DNA of 64,000 nucleotides from an uncultured Pseudomonadales bacterium (GTDB lineage: Bacteria; Pseudomonadota; Gammaproteobacteria; Pseudomonadales; Balneatricaceae): NCBI GenBank assembly GCA_937773555.1, contig CALJVT010000002.1, positions 246,501 through 310,500 on the forward strand, written 5' to 3'. Below, in pieces: positions 34,684 through 43,336 of the stretch. The translations under genes were made by a program, and so were the position numbers. The notes beneath the pieces are model-generated. The model made no database searches. It saw nothing but the letters and a program-made list of their open reading frames with translations, and was not told the DNA's origin. How positions within the stretch are numbered: the first letter of the stretch is position 1; the number at the start of each line of letters is the position of its first letter.

Positions 34684-35523
34684 ATGCGCATCTTGTCTTG
34701 GAATGTTCAATATGGGAAATCCGTTAATAGCGGGTCTGACTTTTCGCGCACCCTGGACTATATTAAGTCGTTAGGCAACTTCGATATTATTTGCTTACAG
34801 GAAGTCGCGCGTCATATGACAGCATACTGTACGCAGGAGCAACCCGACCAGTGCCAGCTGGCGCAGCAATATTTTCCAAACCATATAGCCCTTTGGGGCT
34901 CTGGTTATAGTTGGCCTAGTGCCACTAGTAATCCAAAGGATCGTCAGGAGTTTGGTAATTTAACCCTGGTTAAGGATCCCCTGTTAGACTTTAAGGTTCA
35001 CCAGCTCCCACAACCTGCTGCATTAGGAAAATGGCAAATGCCTAGGGTTGCAATTGAAGCTTGTGTTAATTCAAAGATGGGCCCGTTGAGCATTATTAAT
35101 ACTCACCTTGCATATCATGATGGCAATGAAGCACAACTGCAGCTTGAGCACCTTCAGGCGATAGAGCTAGATCGTTTAGCGCACCTTAAATACCCTAAAG
35201 CGCACGGCCCCGGGTGTTTTCAAGAAGGTTACTTGGCATCAGCCCGTATTTTATGTGGCGACTTTAATTTTGACCCAAAAAGCACTCATTACCAGTACCA
35301 AATAAACCATGGCTGGATCGATACCTGGAAGCACTCTAGTCCAGTTCAGATACAGCCTGCAACCTGTGGCATCTTCGACAAAGTTCAGTGGACACAGGGT
35401 GGCCATTGTCGTGATTATTTCTGGCTTAGCAATGAGCTCATCACCTACCCAGTTAATGTTAGCGTAGATAGCACCACTGACTTATCTGACCATCAACCCA
35501 TTACTCTTGAGATACATTTTTGA
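34684..35523 (+). CDS. Endonuclease/exonuclease/phosphatase-family phosphodiesterase
   Basis: A 279-residue metal-dependent EEP-superfamily hydrolase. Recognised residues are Asn7 in RILSWNVQYG, Glu40 in CLQEV, His in INTHLAYHD, Asp193 and Asn195 in CGDFNFDP, and Asp269-His270 in the final SDHQP. No signal peptide, so it is cytoplasmic and would act on the imported substrate. The operon position (immediately after the Ugp-like permeases, before a phosphatase and a G3P dehydrogenase) suggests hydrolysis of a glycerol-phosphodiester, the role of UgpQ/GlpQ in other bacteria. A nuclease role is unlikely here but not excluded. Confidence 0.88.
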   Translation: MRILSWNVQYGKSVNSGSDFSRTLDYIKSLGNFDIICLQEVARHMTAYCTQEQPDQCQLAQQYFPNHIALWGSGYSWPSATSNPKDRQEFGNLTLVKDPLLDFKVHQLPQPAALGKWQMPRVAIEACVNSKMGPLSIINTHLAYHDGNEAQLQLEHLQAIELDRLAHLKYPKAHGPGCFQEGYLASARILCGDFNFDPKSTHYQYQINHGWIDTWKHSSPVQIQPATCGIFDKVQWTQGGHCRDYFWLSNELITYPVNVSVDSTTDLSDHQPITLEIHF

Positions 35524-36116
35524 AACCTTTAATGAATGAAGCACGTTTTAGAAATAGTTATTTATTAATGCGACATGGCGAAAGTGACGCGAATGTAAGT
35601 GGCGTAATTGTCAGTGATCCTAAAATAGGTTGTGAACGGTTCGGGCTTACAGACCGAGGCTCAAAACAGGTTATTGCCTCAGTAAGAGGATTTACAGGAG
35701 AGGCCATAACTCATATAGTTTGTTCTGATTTTTTAAGAACCCTACAAACAGCGCAACTAGTTGCCAACACCTTGAATCTGCCACAACCTGAGCAAGAGGT
35801 GGGTCTTCGAGAACGCTTTTTTGGGAACTGGGAAGGCATGTCTGCTGAGCACTATGACAATATCTGGCAGCGGGATGAAGTGGATAAGCATTCTGATGAT
35901 GGTGTAGAACGCCCCAAAGACGTTGCCCAAAGGGGCCTTAATGTGATTGATAGGTTGGAGCGGCAGTATCAGGGCGAAGTAATTTTGTTAGTTTCCCATG
36001 GTGACATGTTGCAAATTTTGAGTACATCGATTGCCGGGATATCACCACATAAACATCGCTCTTTACCGCACCATCAAACAGGTGAAATAAAATACTTGGT
36101 TGCTGAGCACCAATAG
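35520..36116 (+). CDS. Histidine phosphatase family protein
   Basis: A 198-residue phosphoglycerate-mutase-like hydrolase. The catalytic RHG motif has Arg18 and His19 (LLMRHGESDAN), a second Arg near 60 (SDFLRTLQTAQ), a Glu in ERFFGNWEGM and the second His in LLVSHGDMLQ. It would dephosphorylate a phosphomonoester such as a product of the adjacent phosphodiesterase. It overlaps the phosphodiesterase stop by four bases, which supports coupled expression. The exact substrate is unknown. Confidence 0.9.
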   Translation: MKPLMNEARFRNSYLLMRHGESDANVSGVIVSDPKIGCERFGLTDRGSKQVIASVRGFTGEAITHIVCSDFLRTLQTAQLVANTLNLPQPEQEVGLRERFFGNWEGMSAEHYDNIWQRDEVDKHSDDGVERPKDVAQRGLNVIDRLERQYQGEVILLVSHGDMLQILSTSIAGISPHKHRSLPHHQTGEIKYLVAEHQ

Positions 36117-36314
36117 TGGCAGTTCAAATCGAAAACTCCCCAAGCCAACTAACGAGGCCGGTCAGTTGCGCACTAGGTTGCGCTCTGCGGGAGCTGCAGA
36201 CGTTTCAGTACCGCCACAACTTGTCTTTGGCGGCACCACAATTAATGAGCTTTAAGCATAAAACTTATGACGTGTTTGTTGTAAGTGCTGATATTAACAC
36301 AATGGATTTTGCTA

Positions 36315-37931
36315 ATGTTACTGCGTAAAAAAAATATTGAACAACTTAAAAACCAAACATTCGATGTGGCTATTATCGGTGGTGGCATTAATGGTGCTGT
36401 TGCGGCGGCGGCATTATCTGCAAAAGGAGCAAAAGTGGCCCTCATCGATAAAGGTGATTTTGCTGGCTTTACTAGCTCTAATTCGTCAAACCTTGCTTGG
36501 GGAGGTGTTAAGTATTTAGAAAGTCATGAATATCGATTAGTGAATAAACTGTGTAAAAGCCGTAACTTATTAATGCAGAGCTACCCTTCTACCGTTAAAG
36601 AAATTCGCTTTTTAACCTGCATTCAAAAAGGCTTTCGCTTCCCACCCCTGTTTGTTTATCTAGGTACTATTGTGTACTGGTTATTTGGTCGCTTCTACAC
36701 CAAACATCCACAATATTTAACGCCAAAAAAAATAACTGCTATCGAGCCAGTTATTAATATCAGCAATGCCAAAGGAGGGTTTGAGTATTCTGACGCTTAC
36801 CTTTTTGATAATGATTCCCGCTTTGTATTTAACTTTATTCGCTCTAGCCTTGATAATGGCTGCATTGCTGCTAACTATGTGTCTTCTCAAGCGGCAGATT
36901 ATGTTGGCGATCATTGGACGATAGCAGCGCAAGATGAAATGACGGGAGAAGCTTTCCCCATAAAGGCAAAAGTCTTAATTAATGCGGCAGGCCCTTTTGT
37001 TGATAAATATAACGAAACCACTGAACAATCAACCGAGCATCACCATGTATTCTCCAAAGGGGTTCACTTAATTGTTGACCAAATTAGCGCCAACCAAAAA
37101 GTATTGGCTTTTTTCGCTAGTGATGGGCGTTTATTTTTTGTCATTCCTATGGGGTGCAAAACGTGCATCGGTACTACCGATACCCAAGTGGATTCACCGC
37201 TTAGTGACGTGACTGATGAAGACCGTGATTTTATTTTAGGTAACGTTAATCAATTACTTAACTTGCCCAAGCCATTAACCAAAGCCGATATTATTGCTGA
37301 ACGGTGTGGAGTGCGTCCTCTGGCTATTGAAGGCGATAGTGGCGGCACAGCTGATTGGGTTAAGCTATCTCGTAAACACGCGATCGACATTAATAAGAAA
37401 CAAAAATATATCAGTATTTTTGGTGGTAAGTTAACTGATTGCATCAACGTGGGCGATGAGGTTTCTGAGATTGTAGAGACGTTCAATATTGAACTTAAAG
37501 AGCCAGATATCACTTGGTATGGAGAGCCCAGCAATACCATAAAAGACCAGTTTTTTGCTGAAGCCCACACCATAAATCTTGATCAGATGACGGGAGAAAA
37601 ATCAGCTGAACCTTTGTCAGAGCGATTTTGGCGACGCTATGGCTCTAATGCATTCGAGCTGCTTAGCAAAATAAAGTATGATAAAAGCCAGGCAGATCTG
37701 TTGATAGAACACGCTGAATATACTGTTTGTGAAATTGAGTATGCAGCAAAGCACGAAATGATAACCAAGCTTGAAGACTTTCTGCGGCGCCGCTCCAAAA
37801 TATCTCTGGTAGTGCGGCAAGATGATTTGCTCAATGCTAAAGGGCTAAAAGAGGCTTGCGATATATTATTTGGGAGTGAGTCAGAAGAAAAAATGCAAGA
37901 GTATGTTGACAGCATATCGACCTCTTTTTAG
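36315..37931 (+). CDS. FAD-dependent glycerol-3-phosphate dehydrogenase (GlpD-like)
   Basis: A 538-residue flavoprotein from ATG 36315 (the frame is open from GTG 36285, which gives an unlikely hydrophobic extension). The FAD-binding GGGINGAVAAAAL motif is near the N-terminus, followed by the GlpD-specific SSNSSNLAWGGVKYLE, VINAAGPFVDKYN, KGVHLIVD and GTTDTQVD segments. GlpD oxidises glycerol 3-phosphate to dihydroxyacetone phosphate and passes electrons to quinone. A gap of about 200 bases without a convincing gene separates it from the phosphatase gene, but it is on the same strand and in the same functional set. Confidence 0.9.
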   Translation: MLLRKKNIEQLKNQTFDVAIIGGGINGAVAAAALSAKGAKVALIDKGDFAGFTSSNSSNLAWGGVKYLESHEYRLVNKLCKSRNLLMQSYPSTVKEIRFLTCIQKGFRFPPLFVYLGTIVYWLFGRFYTKHPQYLTPKKITAIEPVINISNAKGGFEYSDAYLFDNDSRFVFNFIRSSLDNGCIAANYVSSQAADYVGDHWTIAAQDEMTGEAFPIKAKVLINAAGPFVDKYNETTEQSTEHHHVFSKGVHLIVDQISANQKVLAFFASDGRLFFVIPMGCKTCIGTTDTQVDSPLSDVTDEDRDFILGNVNQLLNLPKPLTKADIIAERCGVRPLAIEGDSGGTADWVKLSRKHAIDINKKQKYISIFGGKLTDCINVGDEVSEIVETFNIELKEPDITWYGEPSNTIKDQFFAEAHTINLDQMTGEKSAEPLSERFWRRYGSNAFELLSKIKYDKSQADLLIEHAEYTVCEIEYAAKHEMITKLEDFLRRRSKISLVVRQDDLLNAKGLKEACDILFGSESEEKMQEYVDSISTSF

Positions 37932-38115
37932 GTTTAAACTATTTATTTTTTATAAGGTCACTAGTAGCAAAATTAGTGTAAAAAAAGGGTTAATGATAGT
38001 CTTCAGATCATCATTACGAGTCTTTAAAGTGCCAGTATGAGTACCTAGTAACGTTACCTACTTTTGATCTTTAATACGATCCCAAGTAATATCTTAGCCT
38101 AGTTAGCGCATAGAA

Positions 38116-38871
38116 ATGATGGGTATTATGAATATGTTCGATGAGTTATCAGCTGAAAATCAGTTGCGATTTGATTTGGCCGTTATTCACCGCTATATGG
38201 CGGAACATAATTGGAATGAAGGTGTTGTAAATCATCTAACCGCAATGTTGCCCGGTAGTAGTGAGCATTTTCTGGCCCTGCCATATGGTTTGCATTGGTC
38301 TGAAGCCAAAAGTTCAGACTTTTTAATAGCCGATTTTGCTGGCAGTATTATCTCAGGTGTTGGCGAAGTTGAGCCTAGCAACTTAAACATTCATGGTGCA
38401 ATTCATCGTGATGTTCCCCGTGCTAGAGCCATTCTGCACTCACATCAACCAAACATCACCGCACTTACATTGCTAAAGGATCAGACTGTAACTATGTCTA
38501 GCCAACATGCACTTCGCTTCGTACAGCGGATTGCCTATTTAGGGGTGTATGGCGATCCTGGTGACCCAGCGATCGGGGGCACTATTGTGGACAGTTTAAA
38601 AACTAAGGATGTGCTGATGTGCGCCAACCATGGTGTTCTCGTTTCTAGGCCCTATTTGTGGGATGCTTTTGATGACCTGTATTTTTTAGACCGTGCGTGT
38701 GAAGTTCAGTTAAAAGCGATGAATACCGGCCAAGAGCTCAATATCATTCCAGAGGTTGTGGCTAATGAGTATGGGCGACAGATCATCAAGTGGAGCAAAA
38801 TAGAAGGTGAGAGACACTTTATTGCACTGCGCCGAATTTACCATAAAAAATATCCTGATTTACTCAAGTGA
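38116..38871 (+). CDS. Class II aldolase/adducin family protein
   Basis: A 251-residue protein of the class II aldolase fold. Zn-site candidates are His in NIHGAIHRD, the LHSHQPN pair and a His in CANHGVLVSRP; the acidic Glu in GVGEVEPSN is the usual catalytic region. Family members cleave phosphorylated sugars (fuculose 1-phosphate type) or act as decarboxylases or dehydratases. Downstream of GlpD it may act on a polyol-phosphate intermediate, but a separate promoter is possible because 184 bases separate them. The ATG at 38116 is one of several near-adjacent ATGs (38116, 38119, 38128). Confidence 0.85.
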   Translation: MMGIMNMFDELSAENQLRFDLAVIHRYMAEHNWNEGVVNHLTAMLPGSSEHFLALPYGLHWSEAKSSDFLIADFAGSIISGVGEVEPSNLNIHGAIHRDVPRARAILHSHQPNITALTLLKDQTVTMSSQHALRFVQRIAYLGVYGDPGDPAIGGTIVDSLKTKDVLMCANHGVLVSRPYLWDAFDDLYFLDRACEVQLKAMNTGQELNIIPEVVANEYGRQIIKWSKIEGERHFIALRRIYHKKYPDLLK

Positions 38872-38886
38872 GCCGGATTGGCCCAC

Positions 38887-39729
38887 CTATAATGTTAGCT
38901 CTTTGATTAAAGCTGAATAGCCTTCGCGGTAGCTTGGGAATATGAAATTATAGCCAGAATCCAACAGCTTTTTGTTACTGCAGCGCCTAGCTGAGCGCGC
39001 ACTTGCCTGATGTTCCACTAAGCTCACACTCAGCTTTTCAGCCAGCCAGCCGCGCAATTCATATTGTGTTACTGGTTCGCAATCTGTCGCCACATACAGT
39101 TCTAATAACGGTATCTGCTGCTCATTTTGACTAATCAAATGCCCAATAACACCGGCACAATCCTCACTATGAATTCGATTACCCCATTGTTCAGGTTGGT
39201 CTGCACACCCCACTCCCGCGAGTACCTGATCTAGCATACGAGTGCGGCCAGGGCCGTATATGCCAGAAAACCTTACCACTACTGTGGCACATGGCAGGGC
39301 TAATATGTTTTCTTCTGCTTGACGCAGCGCCTGTCCAGAAAAAGCTGTTGAGCTGGCTGGGGAATCTTCATCTACCCAAGCCCCTAAGTTCTGCCCATAG
39401 ACGCTAGTGCTAGAAACCCAAATAACCAATTTAGGCTTATAAACTGCGTTGTTAATTGCTAAAGCTAGGGCTGCAGAAGAGTTAACATAGGCCTTTTGGT
39501 AACCCTCTTTGGTCATCCTGTCTGGTGTGAGTGTGGCAACCACCACATCAAAACCCTCTGTAAAAATGCGGTCTAAACAAGCTACATCAGTGAGGTCTCC
39601 TACCAGGGGATTGATACCATTAGCAAGTAGGGTTGATTGACGTTTTAAACCAAAAAACTCATGTGCACTGTTCATTTTAGGTGGCACTCGCTGAGCAATG
39701 TCACCACATCCTGCAAATAATATTTTCAA
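38887..39729 (-). CDS. NAD-dependent epimerase/dehydratase-like protein (YeeZ type)
   Basis: A 280-residue extended SDR with a N-terminal Rossmann pattern ILFAGCGDIAQR, VVVATLTPDRMTKEGY, WVSSTSVYGQNLGAWVDEDSPA (the SVYG-type tyrosine) and a C-terminal HSEDCAGVI region. The motif order resembles the gammaproteobacterial YeeZ group of unknown substrate. It is convergent with the class II aldolase gene, 16 bases apart. No partner gene clarifies function. Confidence 0.85.
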   Translation of the reverse strand: MKILFAGCGDIAQRVPPKMNSAHEFFGLKRQSTLLANGINPLVGDLTDVACLDRIFTEGFDVVVATLTPDRMTKEGYQKAYVNSSAALALAINNAVYKPKLVIWVSSTSVYGQNLGAWVDEDSPASSTAFSGQALRQAEENILALPCATVVVRFSGIYGPGRTRMLDQVLAGVGCADQPEQWGNRIHSEDCAGVIGHLISQNEQQIPLLELYVATDCEPVTQYELRGWLAEKLSVSLVEHQASARSARRCSNKKLLDSGYNFIFPSYREGYSALIKELTL

Positions 39730-39829
39730 TTAAGGTTCACTCTTTAATGGGAATCTATTTCTCCCAGGGAATTCCAAAGCAAGCTGCTGGGCGTTTGGTA
39801 TTTTTAGCCAATTGCATGTCTCCTAACTC

Positions 39830-39844
39830 AGTGGATGATCCACT
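39830..39844. repeat. 15-base dyad in the 39730-40096 gap
   Basis: AGTGGAT-G-ATCCACT is a perfect dyad with seven-base arms. The 367-base gap between the epimerase and the hydrolase is otherwise A+T-rich; a 48-codon frame at 39748-39890 shows no recognised family. Confidence 0.35.
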
Positions 39845-40096
39845 AATTGGTGACTCAGTTCAATATATTGGGGTAAATAAGGGCAGCTAAGTTTATCTTT
39901 GTGAGCGTTAAATAAAGGTGATAAAGTGGTTTGTTGTTTGCCTAAGTGGGCCATTTGATGAAAGGCGGTTCTATTCTTTTTCTGGCCACTTAGATTAAGA
40001 AACTAATGTGTGCCAAAGCAAACTGTAACCAAGAAGTGATAACTTTGATTAGTCACAATTAGCATTTTTTCCAATAATTTAAGGTAGAAAATAACG

Positions 40097-41014
40097 ATGC
40101 CATTAGACTATACCCTCATAGAGTTTACCTCCGGTCTAAATATATTGCGTGGTCGATGGTATGCAGCACATGACGGGGCAACAGCACCTTGTGTCATCAT
40201 GGCTCACGGTACCACGGCAACAATATCAATGGGGCTGGAAGACTATGCTTCTCAGTTTCAAGGTGCTGGATTAAATGTCATTTTGTATGATCATGCAGGT
40301 TTTGGAGATAGTGATGGCGTAGAGCGACAAGTGATCAACCCTTGGATTCAGGCAAGGGGCTTCAAGGATGCATTTCTACACACTCAAAATTTAAAAGAGC
40401 TACATAACGGGCAGATTTTCTTATGGGGCGATAGCTATGCGGCCATGTTAGTGCTCGTTGTTGGGGCCTTTATTGAAGGTCTTGCTGGTATCGTTGCTCA
40501 TATTCCTGCAACAGGCGTAGTCAACATCCAATCCTCTACCTTAAAGGCAGACTTTGACGAGCTGAAGACTATGTTTGAAGTGGGCGATTTGAGTGAATTT
40601 GAAGTCGACGTAATTGGGCCTCTTCCTGTTGTTTCAGCAGATCAATTAAATGCACCTTCTCTACTCAAACCCATACAAGCCTTTTCTTGGTTCATTACTC
40701 ATGGGGGTCGTTTTGGTAGTCATTGGCAAAATTTAGTGAGTAAGGTCACCCCTAACACCCCGGTTCCCCTTGTGCCACACATCACTGCTGCGTTTATCAA
40801 GGTTCCTACTATGATGCTGGTGGGGCTCAATGATGAGATGATACATTGTAATCCAGAAGTACAAAAAACCGTGTTTAATGCAATTACCGCTCCAAAAGAA
40901 TTCCACGTGGTTGATGGAGGTCATTTTGGATGTTTGTATGTGGGCTCTTCACCATTCAAAAAGGCCGTAGAGTTAGAGATCAATTTTATGAAGCGTAATA
41001 GCCAATTGGTGTAA
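40097..41014 (+). CDS. Alpha/beta-hydrolase (serine hydrolase)
   Basis: A 305-residue alpha/beta hydrolase. The nucleophile Ser113 lies in WGDSYAAM (Gly-Asp-Ser-Tyr, a variant of GXSXG), the oxyanion region in MAHGTTATISMG near 33-45, an acid at GLNDEMI near 248 and His in DGGHFG near 273. No signal peptide. The specific ester or epoxide substrate is unknown; members resemble lipase/thioesterase-like cytoplasmic enzymes. It stands alone, with noncoding DNA on both sides. Confidence 0.85.
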   Translation: MPLDYTLIEFTSGLNILRGRWYAAHDGATAPCVIMAHGTTATISMGLEDYASQFQGAGLNVILYDHAGFGDSDGVERQVINPWIQARGFKDAFLHTQNLKELHNGQIFLWGDSYAAMLVLVVGAFIEGLAGIVAHIPATGVVNIQSSTLKADFDELKTMFEVGDLSEFEVDVIGPLPVVSADQLNAPSLLKPIQAFSWFITHGGRFGSHWQNLVSKVTPNTPVPLVPHITAAFIKVPTMMLVGLNDEMIHCNPEVQKTVFNAITAPKEFHVVDGGHFGCLYVGSSPFKKAVELEINFMKRNSQLV

Positions 41015-41224
41015 CCTTATCATAGTCAATGTGTAGTGCAGAAACTGGCTTAGATAATAACTTGAAGGGGGAGTGATATTACCTAGCTTAGGCCACGCAT
41101 GAGTCCAATAAGGTGCAACGCTATTAATAGATTGCTTCAATGCAGTGACATGCTAACTATTAGCGGGGCACTAAATTGAAGCTTTAATCTTTGGTCATTA
41201 GCTAAGCTATACTGTTCGCTACAG

Positions 41225-42199
41225 TTAAGCCATTTCTGCTTTTTTACGGGCTTCACGGCCGTGAAACACATAGCCTATTAAATTAAGTAAAACCTGTGCA
41301 GCTAAAATGCTGGTGGTGCTGGATAAATCATAATCTGGTGCTACTTCACAAAGATCGATACCGACAACGTCACCTTTATTAGCCACACCCTGTAATACTT
41401 CCATAACCTCATAGTAAGTAAAGCCCCCATGGCTTGGTGTGCCAGTGCCTGGGGCGATTGAGGGATCAAATCCGTCTATATCAATGGTAATGTAGTAATT
41501 CACGCCGTCTGGAATCAGTGCCAATACGCCTTCTGGGCCAAGCCTTCGCACATCACGCACAGACAAAATAGTAGAACCTACACTTTCTGCTTTCTTATGA
41601 TCTTCGCGGTTGGATGATGAAACGTTACGGATGCCTAGTTGAGTCATTCCTGTAACGTAGCCCTTTTCAGAGGCCCGCCTAATTGGATTACCATGGCCAA
41701 ATCGTACGCCGTGACGTTCATCGACAAAATCTAGGTGAGCGTCAATTTGGATGATATGAATAGGGCCCTGGTCATCAAAGGCCTGAATACATGGGGCATT
41801 GATAGAGTGATCACCACCAGCGACTACGGGTAACACTCCCGCAGCTAGGGCCTTTCGCACTGCGTACTCAATGTTGGCGTGGCTTTGTTCGGTATTGGTA
41901 TGGATCATGTCTGCGTCGCCCATGTCAACAATGCTCACACCTTGCAAGTACATGGTATCGTCTTCGTAAGAATATGCGCCGCCATGGCCAAACGAAAATA
42001 GTGTTGAGGCTTCTCGAATAGAGCGAGGACCCATACGGGCACCAGAGCGCCACTGGGTGCCACAATCATAAGGTGCACCCATAAAGGCCACGTCTGCTTT
42101 AATGTTGTCCCAATCTTCGGCAATGGGGCTTTTGGCAAAGGTGCAAAAGCCAACAAAAGGTAAGTTTAGTCGGCCTTTTTCGTAACTGTTTTCACTCAT
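41225..42199 (-). CDS. Ureohydrolase: agmatinase/guanidino-acid hydrolase family
   Basis: A 324-residue arginase-fold Mn-enzyme. Metal ligands are visible in GGDHS, DAHLD and DIDGFDP (the last typically SDIDxxDP), with GTGTPSHGGFTYYEV after it. Family members remove urea from agmatine, guanidinobutyrate or guanidinopropionate. The length (324) and DIDGFDPSIAP pattern fit the agmatinase/guanidinobutyrase group of proteobacteria rather than arginase proper. No partner gene (arginine decarboxylase or aminotransferase) lies beside it, so the substrate is undetermined. It is divergent from the haloacid-dehalogenase gene. Confidence 0.92.
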   Translation of the reverse strand: MSENSYEKGRLNLPFVGFCTFAKSPIAEDWDNIKADVAFMGAPYDCGTQWRSGARMGPRSIREASTLFSFGHGGAYSYEDDTMYLQGVSIVDMGDADMIHTNTEQSHANIEYAVRKALAAGVLPVVAGGDHSINAPCIQAFDDQGPIHIIQIDAHLDFVDERHGVRFGHGNPIRRASEKGYVTGMTQLGIRNVSSSNREDHKKAESVGSTILSVRDVRRLGPEGVLALIPDGVNYYITIDIDGFDPSIAPGTGTPSHGGFTYYEVMEVLQGVANKGDVVGIDLCEVAPDYDLSSTTSILAAQVLLNLIGYVFHGREARKKAEMA

Positions 42200-42471
42200 G
42201 AGGGGTAGGTCCTATGGTGGGATTACACGGTTCTGGCAGGAAGGTTGGTTAAGGCGTTAAGGCCATGGTCGTGTTGGTGTTTATATAGAAGAACGCTAAC
42301 CATAGCCGCTTTACATAGCTAAAACAAATGCATTTTTTAACTCAAGGCTATCGGCTGGTTATTGTGCTGAGGCTATTTCTTAAACGGGTGTGTTACACCA
42401 GTTAATTGGTTCAGATTAGAGTAAGCTATTATTGTCTATTTGTTTTACGCTTTTACTAAGGAATTGCCGCT

Positions 42472-43155
42472 ATGAAGCCTGAGTTCAAAGAAGTTTCTTT
42501 ATGTGTATTTGATGCCTATGGCACCTTGTTTGATGTGCACTCAGCTGTAAGACAGCATGTGCACTCATTGGGCCCTCAGGCACAGGCCATTTCTATGTTG
42601 TGGCGTCAAAAGCAGCTGGAATACACCTGGTTACGCAGCCTAATGGGCCGGTATGTGGACTTTTCACAAGTGACTGCTGAAGCGCTACATTACGCCCTTC
42701 AAACCCATGCAATAAGTGATGCTGCGCTAGAGCAACGTTTGCTGTTAGCTTACAACCAACTATCAAGTTATCCTGAGGTTATTGCGACCCTCAGGCAGCT
42801 ACGAGGCGCTGGCATTGCAACGGCAATTCTATCGAATGGATCACCCAATATGCTGCAGGCTGCAGTGAGGTATGCTGGATTAACAGATTTAATTGATCAG
42901 GTGATTTCTGTTGATGACCTAGCCATATATAAACCTGATCCCAGAGTATATCAGCTAGCTCTTGATGCTTTTGGAGTGACGAAAGACCAAGTATTGTTTC
43001 ACTCAAGTAATGCTTGGGACGTTGCAGGTGCAGTTAACTTTGGTTTTAATGTTGCTTGGGTTAATCGTTTTTCACAACCACCAGAACCATTGTCTAGATC
43101 ACCCGATTTAGAGATTGATGACTTACACCAAGTGGTTGCTGCTCTGAGCATTTAA
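42472..43155 (+). CDS. L-2-haloacid dehalogenase (HAD superfamily, type II)
   Basis: A 227-residue haloacid dehalogenase. The catalytic Asp is Asp14 in VFDAYGTLFDV; the substrate-binding Arg region MLWRQKQLEYTWLRSLMG, LSNGSP, YKPDPRVY and HSSNAWDVAGA fit the dehalogenase subset (Ser/Asn/Asp triad near 176-180) more than generic phosphatases. It hydrolyses L-2-haloacids to D-2-hydroxyacids. It is followed after 181 bases by malonyl-CoA decarboxylase on the same strand. The ATG has an AAGGAATTG site. Confidence 0.9.
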   Translation: MKPEFKEVSLCVFDAYGTLFDVHSAVRQHVHSLGPQAQAISMLWRQKQLEYTWLRSLMGRYVDFSQVTAEALHYALQTHAISDAALEQRLLLAYNQLSSYPEVIATLRQLRGAGIATAILSNGSPNMLQAAVRYAGLTDLIDQVISVDDLAIYKPDPRVYQLALDAFGVTKDQVLFHSSNAWDVAGAVNFGFNVAWVNRFSQPPEPLSRSPDLEIDDLHQVVAALSI

Positions 43156-43336
43156 GTCCCTTTTGGTACAGTGGACTGGCCTGCCTCTTAATCTCAAACA
43201 AGCAAGTAGTCATGGTTATCCTCGACCCATAAGTCAAGCAGTTATGAGGGGGCACAATAGTGGTAAGGTATTGCCACACAATTTGTGCTACTGGCCGGCA
43301 AGACGACTTTTGGCACACCTTTGGAGACCGATTAAC

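Noticed and set aside
36116-36328. 70-codon frame between the histidine phosphatase and GlpD genes, and a second start-less frame ending VPPQLVFGGTTINEL
   Set aside because: Neither has a clear ribosome site or family; two overlapping frames look equally protein-like, so this stretch is treated as noncoding or decayed.
39681-39890. 69-codon frame in the gap between epimerase and hydrolase
   Set aside because: Its first third is antisense to the epimerase start; the rest (from 39748) has no family or ribosome site.
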